Below the pieces are notes generated by a model. The model was not told where the DNA came from and made no database searches. It saw only the letters and a program-made list of their open reading frames with translations. Shown here piece by piece: positions 1-8,200 of a DNA stretch of 33,246 nt. Positions within the stretch are counted from its first letter, which is position 1, and each line of letters begins with the position of its first letter. The stretch is from Pseudomonadota bacterium (GTDB taxonomy: Bacteria; Myxococcota_A; Bradymonadia; UBA4248): positions 1-33,246 of the forward strand of contig JAFUEE010000143.1 in the NCBI GenBank assembly GCA_017464085.1, given 5' to 3'. A program made the translations under genes and the position numbers.

Positions 1-310
1 AGGGGCCAGTGCGAAAAATCAGTTTTTACACGCGACACCCTCAGGGGCCAGCGCGAAAAATTGGTTTTTACATGTGACACCCTCAGGGGCCAGTGCGAAA
101 AATTGGTTTTTACATGTGACACCCTCAGGGTCCAGCGCGAAAAATTGGTTTTTACATGTGACACCCTCAGGGTCCAGCGCGAAAAATCAGTTTTTACACG
201 CGACACCCTCAGGGGCCAGCGCGAAAAATCAGTTTTTACACGCGACCCCCTCAGGGGCCAGCGCGAAAAATCAGTTTTTACATGCGACACCCTCAGGGGC
301 CAGGGCAAAC
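1..310. repeat. 42-bp tandem repeat array (minisatellite), seven units plus a partial, open at the left edge
   Basis: Seven consecutive 42-bp units start at 1, 43, 85, 127, 169, 211 and 253, followed by a decayed partial unit from 295. The units differ at a few positions. The central loop is TCAG or TTGG, and the 3' arm is CGCG, TGTG or TGCG. Each unit can fold: CGCG-AAAAA pairs with TTTTT-(ACA)-CGCG, and the TGTG variants still pair as RNA through G-U. A second small palindrome, CCCT-C-AGGG, spans each unit junction. Because 42 is divisible by three, two plus-strand frames stay open as 14-residue repeats. They lack a ribosome binding site and extend into unique DNA, so I do not call a gene. 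The array starts before the window, so copy number is unknown. Confidence 0.95.
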
Positions 311-490
311 TATCGCAAATAAGCCAATCGGCATGACGATCAATTAGATATTTCTATCTTCCAGCCAGGCTCTATTCTGCCGACATAGATATAAACTGTG
401 GAAGCGTCAGCGCCTCCAAGTGCTCCTCGCATGAAGCAGGGCGGCGCGAATGCACCGAGAGAGAAGCATCACCACAGCTATGGATAGAGA

Positions 491-590
491 GGCGGCGTAT
501 GCGCAGCATAGCCGCCCTGGCGAGCTGCAGCCGGTCTTCTGGACCGGCCAAGCGAGCGCCCTGCGCGTATGGCGCAAGCCATAGCGCGGG
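491..590. repeat. Pair of bulged hairpins just downstream of pnp (dispersed TAT/ATA hairpin family)
   Basis: Hairpin 1 (491-516) has a GGCGGC/GCCGCC outer stem, an unpaired G at 497, and an inner TATGC/GCATA stem around a GCA loop. Hairpin 2 (560-590) has a seven-pair outer stem, an unpaired G at 567, and TATGGC/GCCATA around GCAA. It ends 8 nt from the pnp stop codon, so in the pnp transcript it lies in the 3' untranslated region. A third, unrelated hairpin, GCCGGTC/GACCGGC (530-548), sits between them. The remaining DNA from 311 to 490 shows no convincing gene. Possible roles are 3'-end protection or termination; this is inferred. Confidence 0.8.
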
Positions 591-598
591 CAACGCGA

Positions 599-2668
599 TT
601 AATTGGCCTGCGCAATGCGGATATTGCCGCGCTCATCGGTGCCGAGAATGCGCACCGCGATGAGATCGCCGGGTCTGTACCGGTCTTCGATGAAGCCGCC
701 ATCCGACTGGATATCGTTAAAGTGCAATGACGCTTCGGTGTTCGGCATGAGCTCGACGCGGACGAACGGCGGCTTGACAAAGAGGACATAAGCCTGAACG
801 ACATCGCCGACCGAGAGGCGGCGGTTCTTTGCCATGACGGCAATCTTTGCAGCCTGGATGCCGGCAGCGTCAGTGCCCGAGATGCGGACGAGACCGTCAT
901 CGTCGATATCGATCTGCGTCTGTGTCTGAGCCATGAGCGCGCGGATATTTGCGCCCCCCGATCCGATCACCTCCCCGATCACGGCCTTGCGAACCTGTAC
1001 CATCTCGATCTTGGGCGCATGTTCAGCGAGCTTCGTGCGCGGCACGGGGAGCGTCTTGAGGATATGATCGAGGATGTAATGACGCGCCTGACGCGCCTGC
1101 ATGAGCGCCTGATGCATCGTCTCGCGGCTGAGCCCCTCGATCTTGAGATCCATCTGAAGGGCAGTCACGCCGTGTTTCGTGCCGCAGACCTTGAAATCCA
1201 TGTCGCCGAGATGGTCTTCGTCGCCAACGATATCAGTCAGGATCGCATGGCGTCCATTTTCGGAAATCAGCCCCATGGCGATGCCCGTGACCGGCGCTTT
1301 GATCGGCACGCCGGCATCCATCAGCGCAAGACAGCCGGCGCAGACCGTCGCCATTGAGGAAGACCCGTCGCTTGAGAGGATGTCGCTGACGAGGCGGATG
1401 GTGTAGGGGAACTCAGTCTGAGGCGGGATGACGGCAGAGAGCGCTCGCTGCGCGAGCATTCCATGACCGATCTCGCGGCGGCCGGGCATCTTCTGCCCGC
1501 GAGCCTCCCCGACGCTATAGGGCGGGAAGTTGTAGTGCAGGAAAAAGCTGCAATCCTGCGACCCGAACATGTTGTCGAGCCTGAGCGCATCGCGCGGGCC
1601 GCCGAGCGTGCAGGTGGACAGGGACTGCGTGAGGCCACGGCAGAAAAAGGATGAGCCGTGGGCGTTTGGCAGCACGCCGACAGCGCTCTGAAGCGGGCGG
1701 ACCTGATCCAGCCTGCGGCCGTCAAAGCGCTCCCCGTTGAGAATGTTCGAGCGCGCATTGTCGCGGACGAGCGTTTCAAATGCATCAGCCCAATGCGAGT
1801 TCGAGAACGGCACGCCGAGCGCCTCGGATTCCACGCGGATATTTTCGAGCACAACCTCGCGAATCTTCTTGAGCGCGAGCGAACGCTCGCGCTTGTCCCC
1901 CTTGTGCAACGCATCCTGGACGGCATGCTCAGTATCTTTGAGCAGCGCAAGCAGGGATGGATCGTCAGGCTCCGGAAGGACGAGCGGCATCTTTTCGCGA
2001 CCGCATTCCGCCTGGAAACGCCGCTGTGCCTCGAGGATGGGCTGCGCTGTTTCAGATGCGAAATCGAGGCACTCGAGCAGGTCGTCCTCAGAGACCTCGG
2101 ATGCGCCGCCCTCGACCATGATGATGCCAGTTGGCGCGACGCTGATCACGAAGTTCATGTCCGAGCCGTCCGTCTGCTCCGGCGTCGGGAATGATATGAA
2201 CCGGCCGTCTTTGCGGACGATGCGCAACCCGACGACAGGGCCGTCCCACGGGATATCGCTGATCATGAGCGCCGTGCTTGCGGCATTGAGCGCGAGCGTC
2301 GGCATGTCGAGCGTCTCATCACCGGAGAATGCCATGATCGTCACGATCGTCTCTCTCCGATAGCCCTTCGGGAAGAGCGGGCGAAGGCTTCTGTCATTGA
2401 GGCGGCTCGAAAGCGTTTCAGCATCGCTGCTTCGGAGCTCGCGACGGCCCGCGCCCGTCGGGAAATGCCCTGCGCCGCCAAAGCGCTCGCGATATTCGAC
2501 CGTCAGCGGAAAGAAATCCTGTTCGGGATTATCCTCCCCGGCGACGACCGTGACGAGGAGCACCGCCTTGCCGCAGCGCATGACGATGCTTGCGTTCGTC
2601 TGCGGCGCCCAGAGGCCGGTCTCGAATGATACATTGCGCGAGCCAATCGTGAGGTCAAATGTGTTCAT
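599..2668 (-). CDS. pnp: Polyribonucleotide nucleotidyltransferase (PNPase)
   Basis: The 689-residue product has the complete PNPase layout: a first RNase PH domain, an alpha-helical linker, a second RNase PH domain from about residue 311, a KH domain (about 551-617) and an S1 domain (about 618-689). The second RNase PH core is highly conserved, with PGRREIGHG and GDEDHLGDMDF, which supplies candidate catalytic aspartates D485 and D491. The KH loop reads VIGSGGANI. PNPase degrades RNA 3' to 5' by phosphorolysis, normally with RNase E or helicases. I chose the ATG at 2668 because AAGGA lies 7 nt upstream (2676-2680) and the family begins here; the longer frame to 2746 runs through a leader hairpin. 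The first domain is less canonical: RRELRS stands where KREGRP is usual. The S1 domain is also divergent. It is the last gene of the yfgM-bamB-pnp group. Confidence 0.97.
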   Translation of the reverse strand: MNTFDLTIGSRNVSFETGLWAPQTNASIVMRCGKAVLLVTVVAGEDNPEQDFFPLTVEYRERFGGAGHFPTGAGRRELRSSDAETLSSRLNDRSLRPLFPKGYRRETIVTIMAFSGDETLDMPTLALNAASTALMISDIPWDGPVVGLRIVRKDGRFISFPTPEQTDGSDMNFVISVAPTGIIMVEGGASEVSEDDLLECLDFASETAQPILEAQRRFQAECGREKMPLVLPEPDDPSLLALLKDTEHAVQDALHKGDKRERSLALKKIREVVLENIRVESEALGVPFSNSHWADAFETLVRDNARSNILNGERFDGRRLDQVRPLQSAVGVLPNAHGSSFFCRGLTQSLSTCTLGGPRDALRLDNMFGSQDCSFFLHYNFPPYSVGEARGQKMPGRREIGHGMLAQRALSAVIPPQTEFPYTIRLVSDILSSDGSSSMATVCAGCLALMDAGVPIKAPVTGIAMGLISENGRHAILTDIVGDEDHLGDMDFKVCGTKHGVTALQMDLKIEGLSRETMHQALMQARQARHYILDHILKTLPVPRTKLAEHAPKIEMVQVRKAVIGEVIGSGGANIRALMAQTQTQIDIDDDGLVRISGTDAAGIQAAKIAVMAKNRRLSVGDVVQAYVLFVKPPFVRVELMPNTEASLHFNDIQSDGGFIEDRYRPGDLIAVRILGTDERGNIRIAQAN

Positions 2669-2691
2669 GCTGGAATCCTTGTAAGAATGAA

Positions 2692-2738
2692 CTGGGGGAA
2701 ATCTTTTCTTCTGAGCCCAAAGAAAGGATTTCCCCCAG
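2692..2738 (-). promoter_or_regulatory. Long leader hairpin of pnp mRNA, candidate RNase III/PNPase autoregulatory site
   Basis: Bases 2692-2710 pair with 2720-2738 to give a 19-bp stem around a 9-nt loop; all pairs are Watson-Crick except one G-U. On the pnp transcript the stem ends about 11 nt before the AAGGA ribosome binding site. No U-run follows, so it is not a typical terminator. In Escherichia coli a long pnp leader stem is cut by RNase III and PNPase then represses its own mRNA. The position and length here match that arrangement, but function is inferred. A weak promoter (TTGCAG, 17 nt, GAAAAT) may lie upstream in the bamB-pnp gap. Confidence 0.7.
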
Positions 2739-2826
2739 ACCGCCATCCCAGAGGAGAGGCGATGTAATTTTCAGTTCCGATGTGGCGGCCTGCAACCCAG
2801 AGCCGGAGCGCATGCGTTCGAATGCG

Positions 2827-3972
2827 TCAGTTTACAGGCACGTCATCGACGATATATCGATAGACAGTGGAGCGATTTGACATCGCAGTGACCGCACCGG
2901 GAGAGAAATCCGGCGCGGAAGTGAAATCCGAGCCCATATCTATGATGTGCAGGAGATCGCCTTTGGCGCGATCGAGCACGACGAGCCCATATTTCTGGAC
3001 AGACGCATAAATCGAAGACTTGCCGACAGCCAGAGGTGAGATCAGAGCCTCCTTCTGGATGACATTCCGCCAGATGGTCGCGCCAGAGCTCATGTCGAGC
3101 CTGAAGATGCCGTCCTGTGACGAGACATAGAGGCTGTCCTGAAAAGCCCTGACGGAGCTGATGCCATGAATATCGCGCTGCCAGAGCGTCTGCCCGTCAT
3201 CCGCCGAGAGTGCATAGAGGCCGCCGGAAGAGCTTGCGACATAGAGCGTGTCCCCGACGCGCAGCGGGGAGGCATCGACATCTTTGAAGCGCGCATTGGG
3301 CGCGAGCTCGCGGCTCCAGAGCGCCGTGCCGTTGAGGGCGGCATAAGCGACGATGAAGCCGTCCGAGAAACCGGCATAGACCATATCATTAATAATGAGG
3401 GGCGCCGTCTGCCCGTACATCGAAAAGTCCTGACTGCGCGGCCTTTCCTTGCGCCACTTGAGCTGTCCGGTTTTCGCGTCGAGCACGAAGACGCGGTTGT
3501 TCGCATTGACGCATGCGACGAGCCCGTCAGCCGCAGACAGGCCGTTCTCGACAGCCACGCCGGCCTCGTACTGCCATTCGACCTCTCCAGTCTTGAGGCT
3601 GAGGCGCAGGATGCGGCCATTCCCGAGCGCGACGAAGACGCCTGAATCCAGGACGACGGGGCCAGCGGTGACCGGCATCTCAAAATCGCGTTGCCATGCT
3701 TCACGAGCAGAGGCATTGTCGATGGCGATGACCTTTCCGAGCGAGGAAGAGATGAGCGTCAGCTGCCCGATATCGTTCACGCTTCCGAGTTCAAGCGGGG
3801 TAGAGCCGAGATATTTTCCGAAGCCGGGCGCAAGCTCATAAAACCAGTCGAGCGCGAGATCGAACTGCGCAGCGCGCGGCGGATCGCTGAGATGCCTTGC
3901 CGGCGCGGACGCGCAGCCTGCGAGCAGGGCCGCACAGACTGCACACGACACGAGAATCGGGCATTTCGTCAT
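2827..3972 (-). CDS. bamB: BamB-like outer membrane lipoprotein (PQQ-type beta-propeller)
   Basis: The 381-residue product begins with a lipoprotein signal ending LLAGC, which predicts an acylated cysteine at residue 19. The rest consists of repeated propeller blades of the type VFVLDAKTGQLKW, LIINDMVYAGFSDG and LYALSADDGQTLW, characteristic of PQQ-like/BamB propellers. BamB is an accessory lipoprotein of the BAM complex, which inserts beta-barrel proteins into the outer membrane. Length fits the family (about 390 residues). The start has AGGTGA about 6 nt upstream. It lies 10 nt after the yfgM-like gene, repeating the yfgM-bamB order of enterobacteria, which strengthens the call over a generic PQQ-repeat protein. 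Here pnp, not der, follows. Confidence 0.82.
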   Translation of the reverse strand: MTKCPILVSCAVCAALLAGCASAPARHLSDPPRAAQFDLALDWFYELAPGFGKYLGSTPLELGSVNDIGQLTLISSSLGKVIAIDNASAREAWQRDFEMPVTAGPVVLDSGVFVALGNGRILRLSLKTGEVEWQYEAGVAVENGLSAADGLVACVNANNRVFVLDAKTGQLKWRKERPRSQDFSMYGQTAPLIINDMVYAGFSDGFIVAYAALNGTALWSRELAPNARFKDVDASPLRVGDTLYVASSSGGLYALSADDGQTLWQRDIHGISSVRAFQDSLYVSSQDGIFRLDMSSGATIWRNVIQKEALISPLAVGKSSIYASVQKYGLVVLDRAKGDLLHIIDMGSDFTSAPDFSPGAVTAMSNRSTVYRYIVDDVPVN

Positions 3973-3982
3973 GCTGTGTCAC

Positions 3983-4906
3983 CTATAGAGCCATAGGCGC
4001 CGCAGGCGCGGGCGCGGCAGGCGCTTTCATGTGGTTTGCCCAGTCCGGCGTCAGGATGCGCAGGCGAGCGAGCGCCTTCTGGTCGTCGCCGGAATTCGGG
4101 AACTCGCGAATGATGCGGTCATAAGCCGCGATCGCCTTGTCGTTTTCGCCCTTGATCTCGTGGATGCGGCCTTTTTCAAACGTGGCATAGGCGCTGAGCC
4201 CGGGGCTGGCGGCCGCGATCGAATCGAACATGCTGAGCGCCTCATCATATTTCTGCTCCCCGACGAGCATCTCGGCCTGGCCGAGCATGGCGAAGAGACG
4301 GATGTCAGCGCTCGAGCTTGCAGCAGCCTTGTCGTAGGCCGGACGAGCTTCCGCAGCGCTTCTGATCTTTGCCTGCGCGCCTGCAAGCATCAGCTCGGCC
4401 GTCGGCTCCACGATCTCCCCGGGAATCTTCTGGACGTGATCCTTGAGATGTTTTTCAATCATGGCATAGCGCGTCTGGTCATCTTTCACCGTATAGGTGA
4501 CGCGGAGAATATCGTCCGATTCTGCGGCGATTCCCTGCTGTTTGAGATAAGCCTCGCGCTGTTTTTCAAGCGTCTCCGCTTCATCTTTCGTCAGAGCCGT
4601 ATATGTCTCGAAAGCCCCAGTCATAAAGCTGCTCTTCCTGATCGCATTTTTTTCAGCCTGGCTGTTGAAAAATATAAAGCCGAGCGCCACGACGACGACG
4701 ACCCCGACGACAAAGCCGACCATGCGCCTGTTTTCCATCAGCCAGGACATGATATTGTTCGACTTGATCAGGAAATCGTCATTTTCAAGGCCGGTCACGG
4801 TGACTTTCTGGCCGTCCGAATCGCCGGCATTCCCGCCAGCATTCAGGACCTCAGGCTCGAGGACCTGTTTTGTTTCTTCTTCTTTTCTATGGATTTTGAT
4901 CGCCAT
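3983..4906 (-). CDS. YfgM/AncA-like membrane-anchored TPR-fold protein
   Basis: The 307-residue product has an acidic cytoplasmic N-terminus of about 62 residues, one transmembrane helix (about 63-80, rich in Val), and a long helical C-terminal part with TPR-like pairs, for example RLFAMLGQAEMLVGEQKYDEAL and KAIAAYDRIIREFP. This is the YfgM topology; YfgM is a SecYEG-associated periplasmic chaperone-like protein encoded next to bamB in E. coli. The protein ends in an Ala/Pro-rich tail. I chose the ATG at 4906 because AAGGAG lies 8-9 nt upstream. A TTGACA promoter at 4960-4988 also excludes the longer frame starting at 4975. The yfgM link rests on topology and synteny more than on recognisable residues; a generic TPR/YbgF-like protein is possible. 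Confidence 0.7.
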   Translation of the reverse strand: MAIKIHRKEEETKQVLEPEVLNAGGNAGDSDGQKVTVTGLENDDFLIKSNNIMSWLMENRRMVGFVVGVVVVVALGFIFFNSQAEKNAIRKSSFMTGAFETYTALTKDEAETLEKQREAYLKQQGIAAESDDILRVTYTVKDDQTRYAMIEKHLKDHVQKIPGEIVEPTAELMLAGAQAKIRSAAEARPAYDKAAASSSADIRLFAMLGQAEMLVGEQKYDEALSMFDSIAAASPGLSAYATFEKGRIHEIKGENDKAIAAYDRIIREFPNSGDDQKALARLRILTPDWANHMKAPAAPAPAAPMAL

Positions 4907-4959
4907 TTTATAAACTCCTTGAGGCGGCGCAAACTGCGTCCCCAAAATCGGGCGAGGTC

Positions 4960-4988
4960 TTCTAATGCGAAACAAGGAAAGATGTCAA
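4960..4988 (-). promoter_or_regulatory. Promoter of the yfgM-bamB-pnp group
   Basis: On the minus strand a perfect -35 TTGACA (4983-4988) is followed, after 17 nt, by TTAGAA (4960-4965). Shifting by one gives TAGAAG, the same -10 seen at metK. Transcription would begin near 4953, about 47 nt before the ATG at 4906. Confidence 0.6.
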
Positions 4989-5032
4989 CGGATGCGATGA
5001 CAACGATAGAGAAATTTATGAATTTTTGCCGC

Positions 5033-5094
5033 GGCCTATGCGCGACGCGCATACGGCCCGCGCGCGTCCGCTATCGCAAGCGATACGCGGACGC
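5033..5094. repeat. Tandem pair of bulged hairpins between divergent genes
   Basis: Hairpin 3 (5033-5058) has GGCC outer pairs, an inner TATGCGC/GCGCATA stem and an unpaired C at 5054. Hairpin 4 (5064-5094) has a perfect GCGTCCGC/GCGGACGC outer stem, TATCGC/GCGATA inside and an unpaired C at 5086. They are in the same orientation, 5 nt apart. A possible degenerate third copy follows as the palindrome ATGCGGCCGCAT (5096-5107). They lie in the 383-bp region between the divergent yfgM-like and TPR genes, upstream of both predicted promoters, so termination is an unlikely role here. Confidence 0.8.
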
Positions 5095-5186
5095 CATGCG
5101 GCCGCATACATGAAGCGGTGCCAAGCCTGGAGCGAGGAAGCGGCTGCAATGTTTCTGACGGTTGCCGGCGCATAGATTTATGCAGT

Positions 5187-5215
5187 TTCCCAAATCTGTT
5201 AAGTCGTGCTATGAT
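5187..5215 (+). promoter_or_regulatory. Possible promoter of the large TPR gene
   Basis: A good -10, TATGAT (5210-5215), stands about 75 nt before the GTG start. The -35 at 17-nt spacing (TTCCCA) is poor, so only the -10 is convincing. Confidence 0.3.
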
Positions 5216-5289
5216 GGAGTGTTGCGCCATGACATGGTGGCGCATGTGTCGTGCAACAGTTTTGAATTTGAAACCATTCGGAGACAGGC

Positions 5290-8200
5290 GTGCTCAGACC
5301 CACATTTCAGAAGAAATTCAAAGAGCTCAGGGAAAGTATTTTTCGCGGCAATGTAAGCGATGGCGTCACACAGCTCGGCAACTGGCTGCAGGAATCCGAT
5401 CAGCTCGATGAGACGGTCGAGATTCTTCTCGAGATCACGCTTCTGTCGCTCGTGTGCGGTGACATGGAGGAAGCCGAGAGCAGGTGGGCATCTGCGAAGC
5501 TTCATGCGGCAGACAGCTGGACGCCGAGGATGGAAGCATACGGCGCATTCTTCATGGTCGCGCACGGGCGCAAAAAAGTCGGTTTTGCCCACTTCGAGAA
5601 GTGCCTGCTGGCCTCTCCGGATGAATTTGAATACTACCTGCTCCGCGGCATCGCCTACAGCCTTCAGAACATGTTCGAGCATGCGCAGGCCGACCTTGAC
5701 CGCGCCAACACGCTGTGCCCCGACAACGTCCTGATCATGTCCACAATGGCAGATGTCTGCGTGGAGCTTGGGGAAAAAGACCGCGCGATCGCGCTGCACG
5801 AGGCAGTCCTTGACGCGAGCCCTGATTTCCGTCGCAGCCTGATGAGCCTTGGCGTCCTGTACTACGACATGGACCGTCCGGACGAAGCCTTCCGCCTGTT
5901 CCAGTGCCTTGTGGCATACGATCCGCTGAACTGGTTTGCCTGGACATGCCTCGGAGATATCCGCCTGATGCAGCCGGGCAGGACGTTCCAGGCGCTTCCT
6001 TATTATGCGGCAGCCATCGTCTCCGGCACGGACGACAGCCTCGTGTATTACAACCTTGTCCGAGGCCTGTTCCTGCTCGGGCGCTACGATCAGGCGCTCA
6101 GCCTCATCGAGTCGTTCAGCACAAACATCAATGACTGGAACAGCCAGATCCGGCCGAACATCGCCTATCTTCTGCTCATCGGCGACATCCTCAGAAACGC
6201 GAATTACCTCAAGACGAACGAATTTACCGCGCGTTTCAAAAAGCTCTCCCCATATCATGACGATGCCAACAAGCTCCTTTTTTACATGCTCAACATCACG
6301 TCCTCGCTGAACTATCGCGAGAACATGAAGGAGATTTTTGGCTGCCATCTCGCGATGTTCGTCTATACCGCCAGATATATCTCCCTGTGCGAAGGCCGCG
6401 TGATACAGCCTGAAGAGACGACAATGCTCGGCGTGCTCATCCGCCTGATGATCTGGCACGGCATGATGATCGAGATCCGCGCGCTCATCAATATGCTGGA
6501 CAGGGCAGACGAGCCACGCGTGATCGACATGACCACCGCGCTCCGAAACGAGATCGTGCGCCACATGGAGATCTCGCGCCAGACCGGCGTCGATCTGGAG
6601 ACTTTCCACGAGAAGCTCATCCGATACCCCGGAGCGGAAGAATATCTGAACTTCATCCTGCTCGGGGAGACAGACAGGGTGCCGAACAAGACGGACTGGA
6701 AGGAATATCTCTCGGACGCGCTCGTGAACAACGATCTTCAGGATTTTTCAAGGGTACTGTTCGATTACCCCGGAGACAGCGCGATTGGCGCGTTCGAAGC
6801 ATCTCTTGCACAGCTTGATCCCGAAACAGCATCCTGCGAAAGGCATGCGCTGTGGTCAAAACTCAGGTCTTACCTGGAGAAATCGCCTGAAAAGTCCGGC
6901 GCGCCTGCAGATGCGCCTGCGCTTCACGAGATCTGCCTTCGGTCGCTTGCCAAGGTCTTCGCCCAGCAAGACGCCAGCCTGAGAGAGAATAAACGGATGC
7001 AGGACGTTTTTGTGAGCCTGCTTCACGCGCTTGCCGCCCGAAAAGCAAACCTTGAGACGGGGGACGTGATCGCGCCCGCGAATGACAATACCATCCAGGT
7101 ATGTGCCGCAACGCCCAAAGAAGCGCTTTCGGGTTTTGACCCACTTCCGTTCGCGCTGGATGGCACGGCTTTCAAAAAATGGATGGTCCAGTCCGAGACA
7201 CAGACTTTTGTTCTTGACGACCAGGCGCTGGAAGATTTTTGGAACAAATGGTCCTCCTGGTACCACTTCAGCACAAAGCGGCGCTCGGCCAATGCGGAAC
7301 TGAAGACAGAAAGCCAGCCATTCATTCGGGATACAGAGCTAAGCAACATCATGCTCAAGCAGTTCTGGCGGATATGTCATGGCCAGGAACAAGCCCGGCA
7401 GCTCTTCAGCCCCCTTGAGGCGCCCTCGGAAACGCAAAAGGCTGTCAGACTAGCGCTTGAAGGCCATGCTGGCGCAAGGAGCCTGCTAGAGGTCATGTCT
7501 GAGGATTGCCAATTCTTCGGGCTCCCCGATATTCCCAAATTCGAAGTGCCTATCCTGTACAGGCAGCTGGATGTGCCGCCGTATCCGCAGGCTGCCCCGA
7601 TCTATGCGCGGCCTGTTGCCAACAATATGCTCGGCCAGATCGATCTCTATGAGCAGTTTTTCAATTATGCCGTCACATGCGTGCAAGACTTCCTGAACGA
7701 TCCCGAGCACGCCGAAGCGTCTCTCAATATTTTCGTGCAGGACGATCTCTATACGTTCCATGGCCTTACGGAAGAGGACTCGAGGGTCAAAGACTCTCTG
7801 GCCGCAGACCGCAAGCTCAAGACCGCCAGCGAGCTGGGACAGAGCCTTATCACATTCCATAAGGATTACATGGCCCGGAACCTCGGCCGTACCACAGGGT
7901 ACCGCAACATCCTGAATGGCTGTTTCAATCATCCCTTTCTGCACCAATTCATGTCGTGGGCGCATGCGCACGCCAAGGCGGAATGGAACCCCATCGCGGA
8001 GATCGAGGCTCAGGCAAGAGATATCAGAGACGGCTCGCATTATATGGTGATCTGGAAGATACACGATATCCTCACGCGACATCCCTATCTATCGAGGCTC
8101 TATCTCGTGCTTGCTGGCATCTATGCCCGCCTGGACATGCCAGAGAAGGCGCTCAAAACGCTCCAGACCGGCCTTGCCTGGGAGGACCGTCTGTACAAAG

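Noticed and set aside
61..336. Open frame of 91 residues with 14-residue repeats inside the 42-bp array
   Set aside because: It begins with TTG without a ribosome binding site, a second overlapping frame is equally open, and openness follows from a stop-free unit whose length is a multiple of three.
4031..5113. 360-residue plus-strand frame opposite the yfgM-like gene
   Set aside because: It is antisense to a gene with clear signal, promoter and ribosome binding site, and runs through the intergenic hairpins; composition shows no domain.
5209..6609. 466-residue minus-strand frame opposite the large TPR gene
   Set aside because: Antisense shadow of clear TPR coding sequence; no start signal and no recognisable motif.
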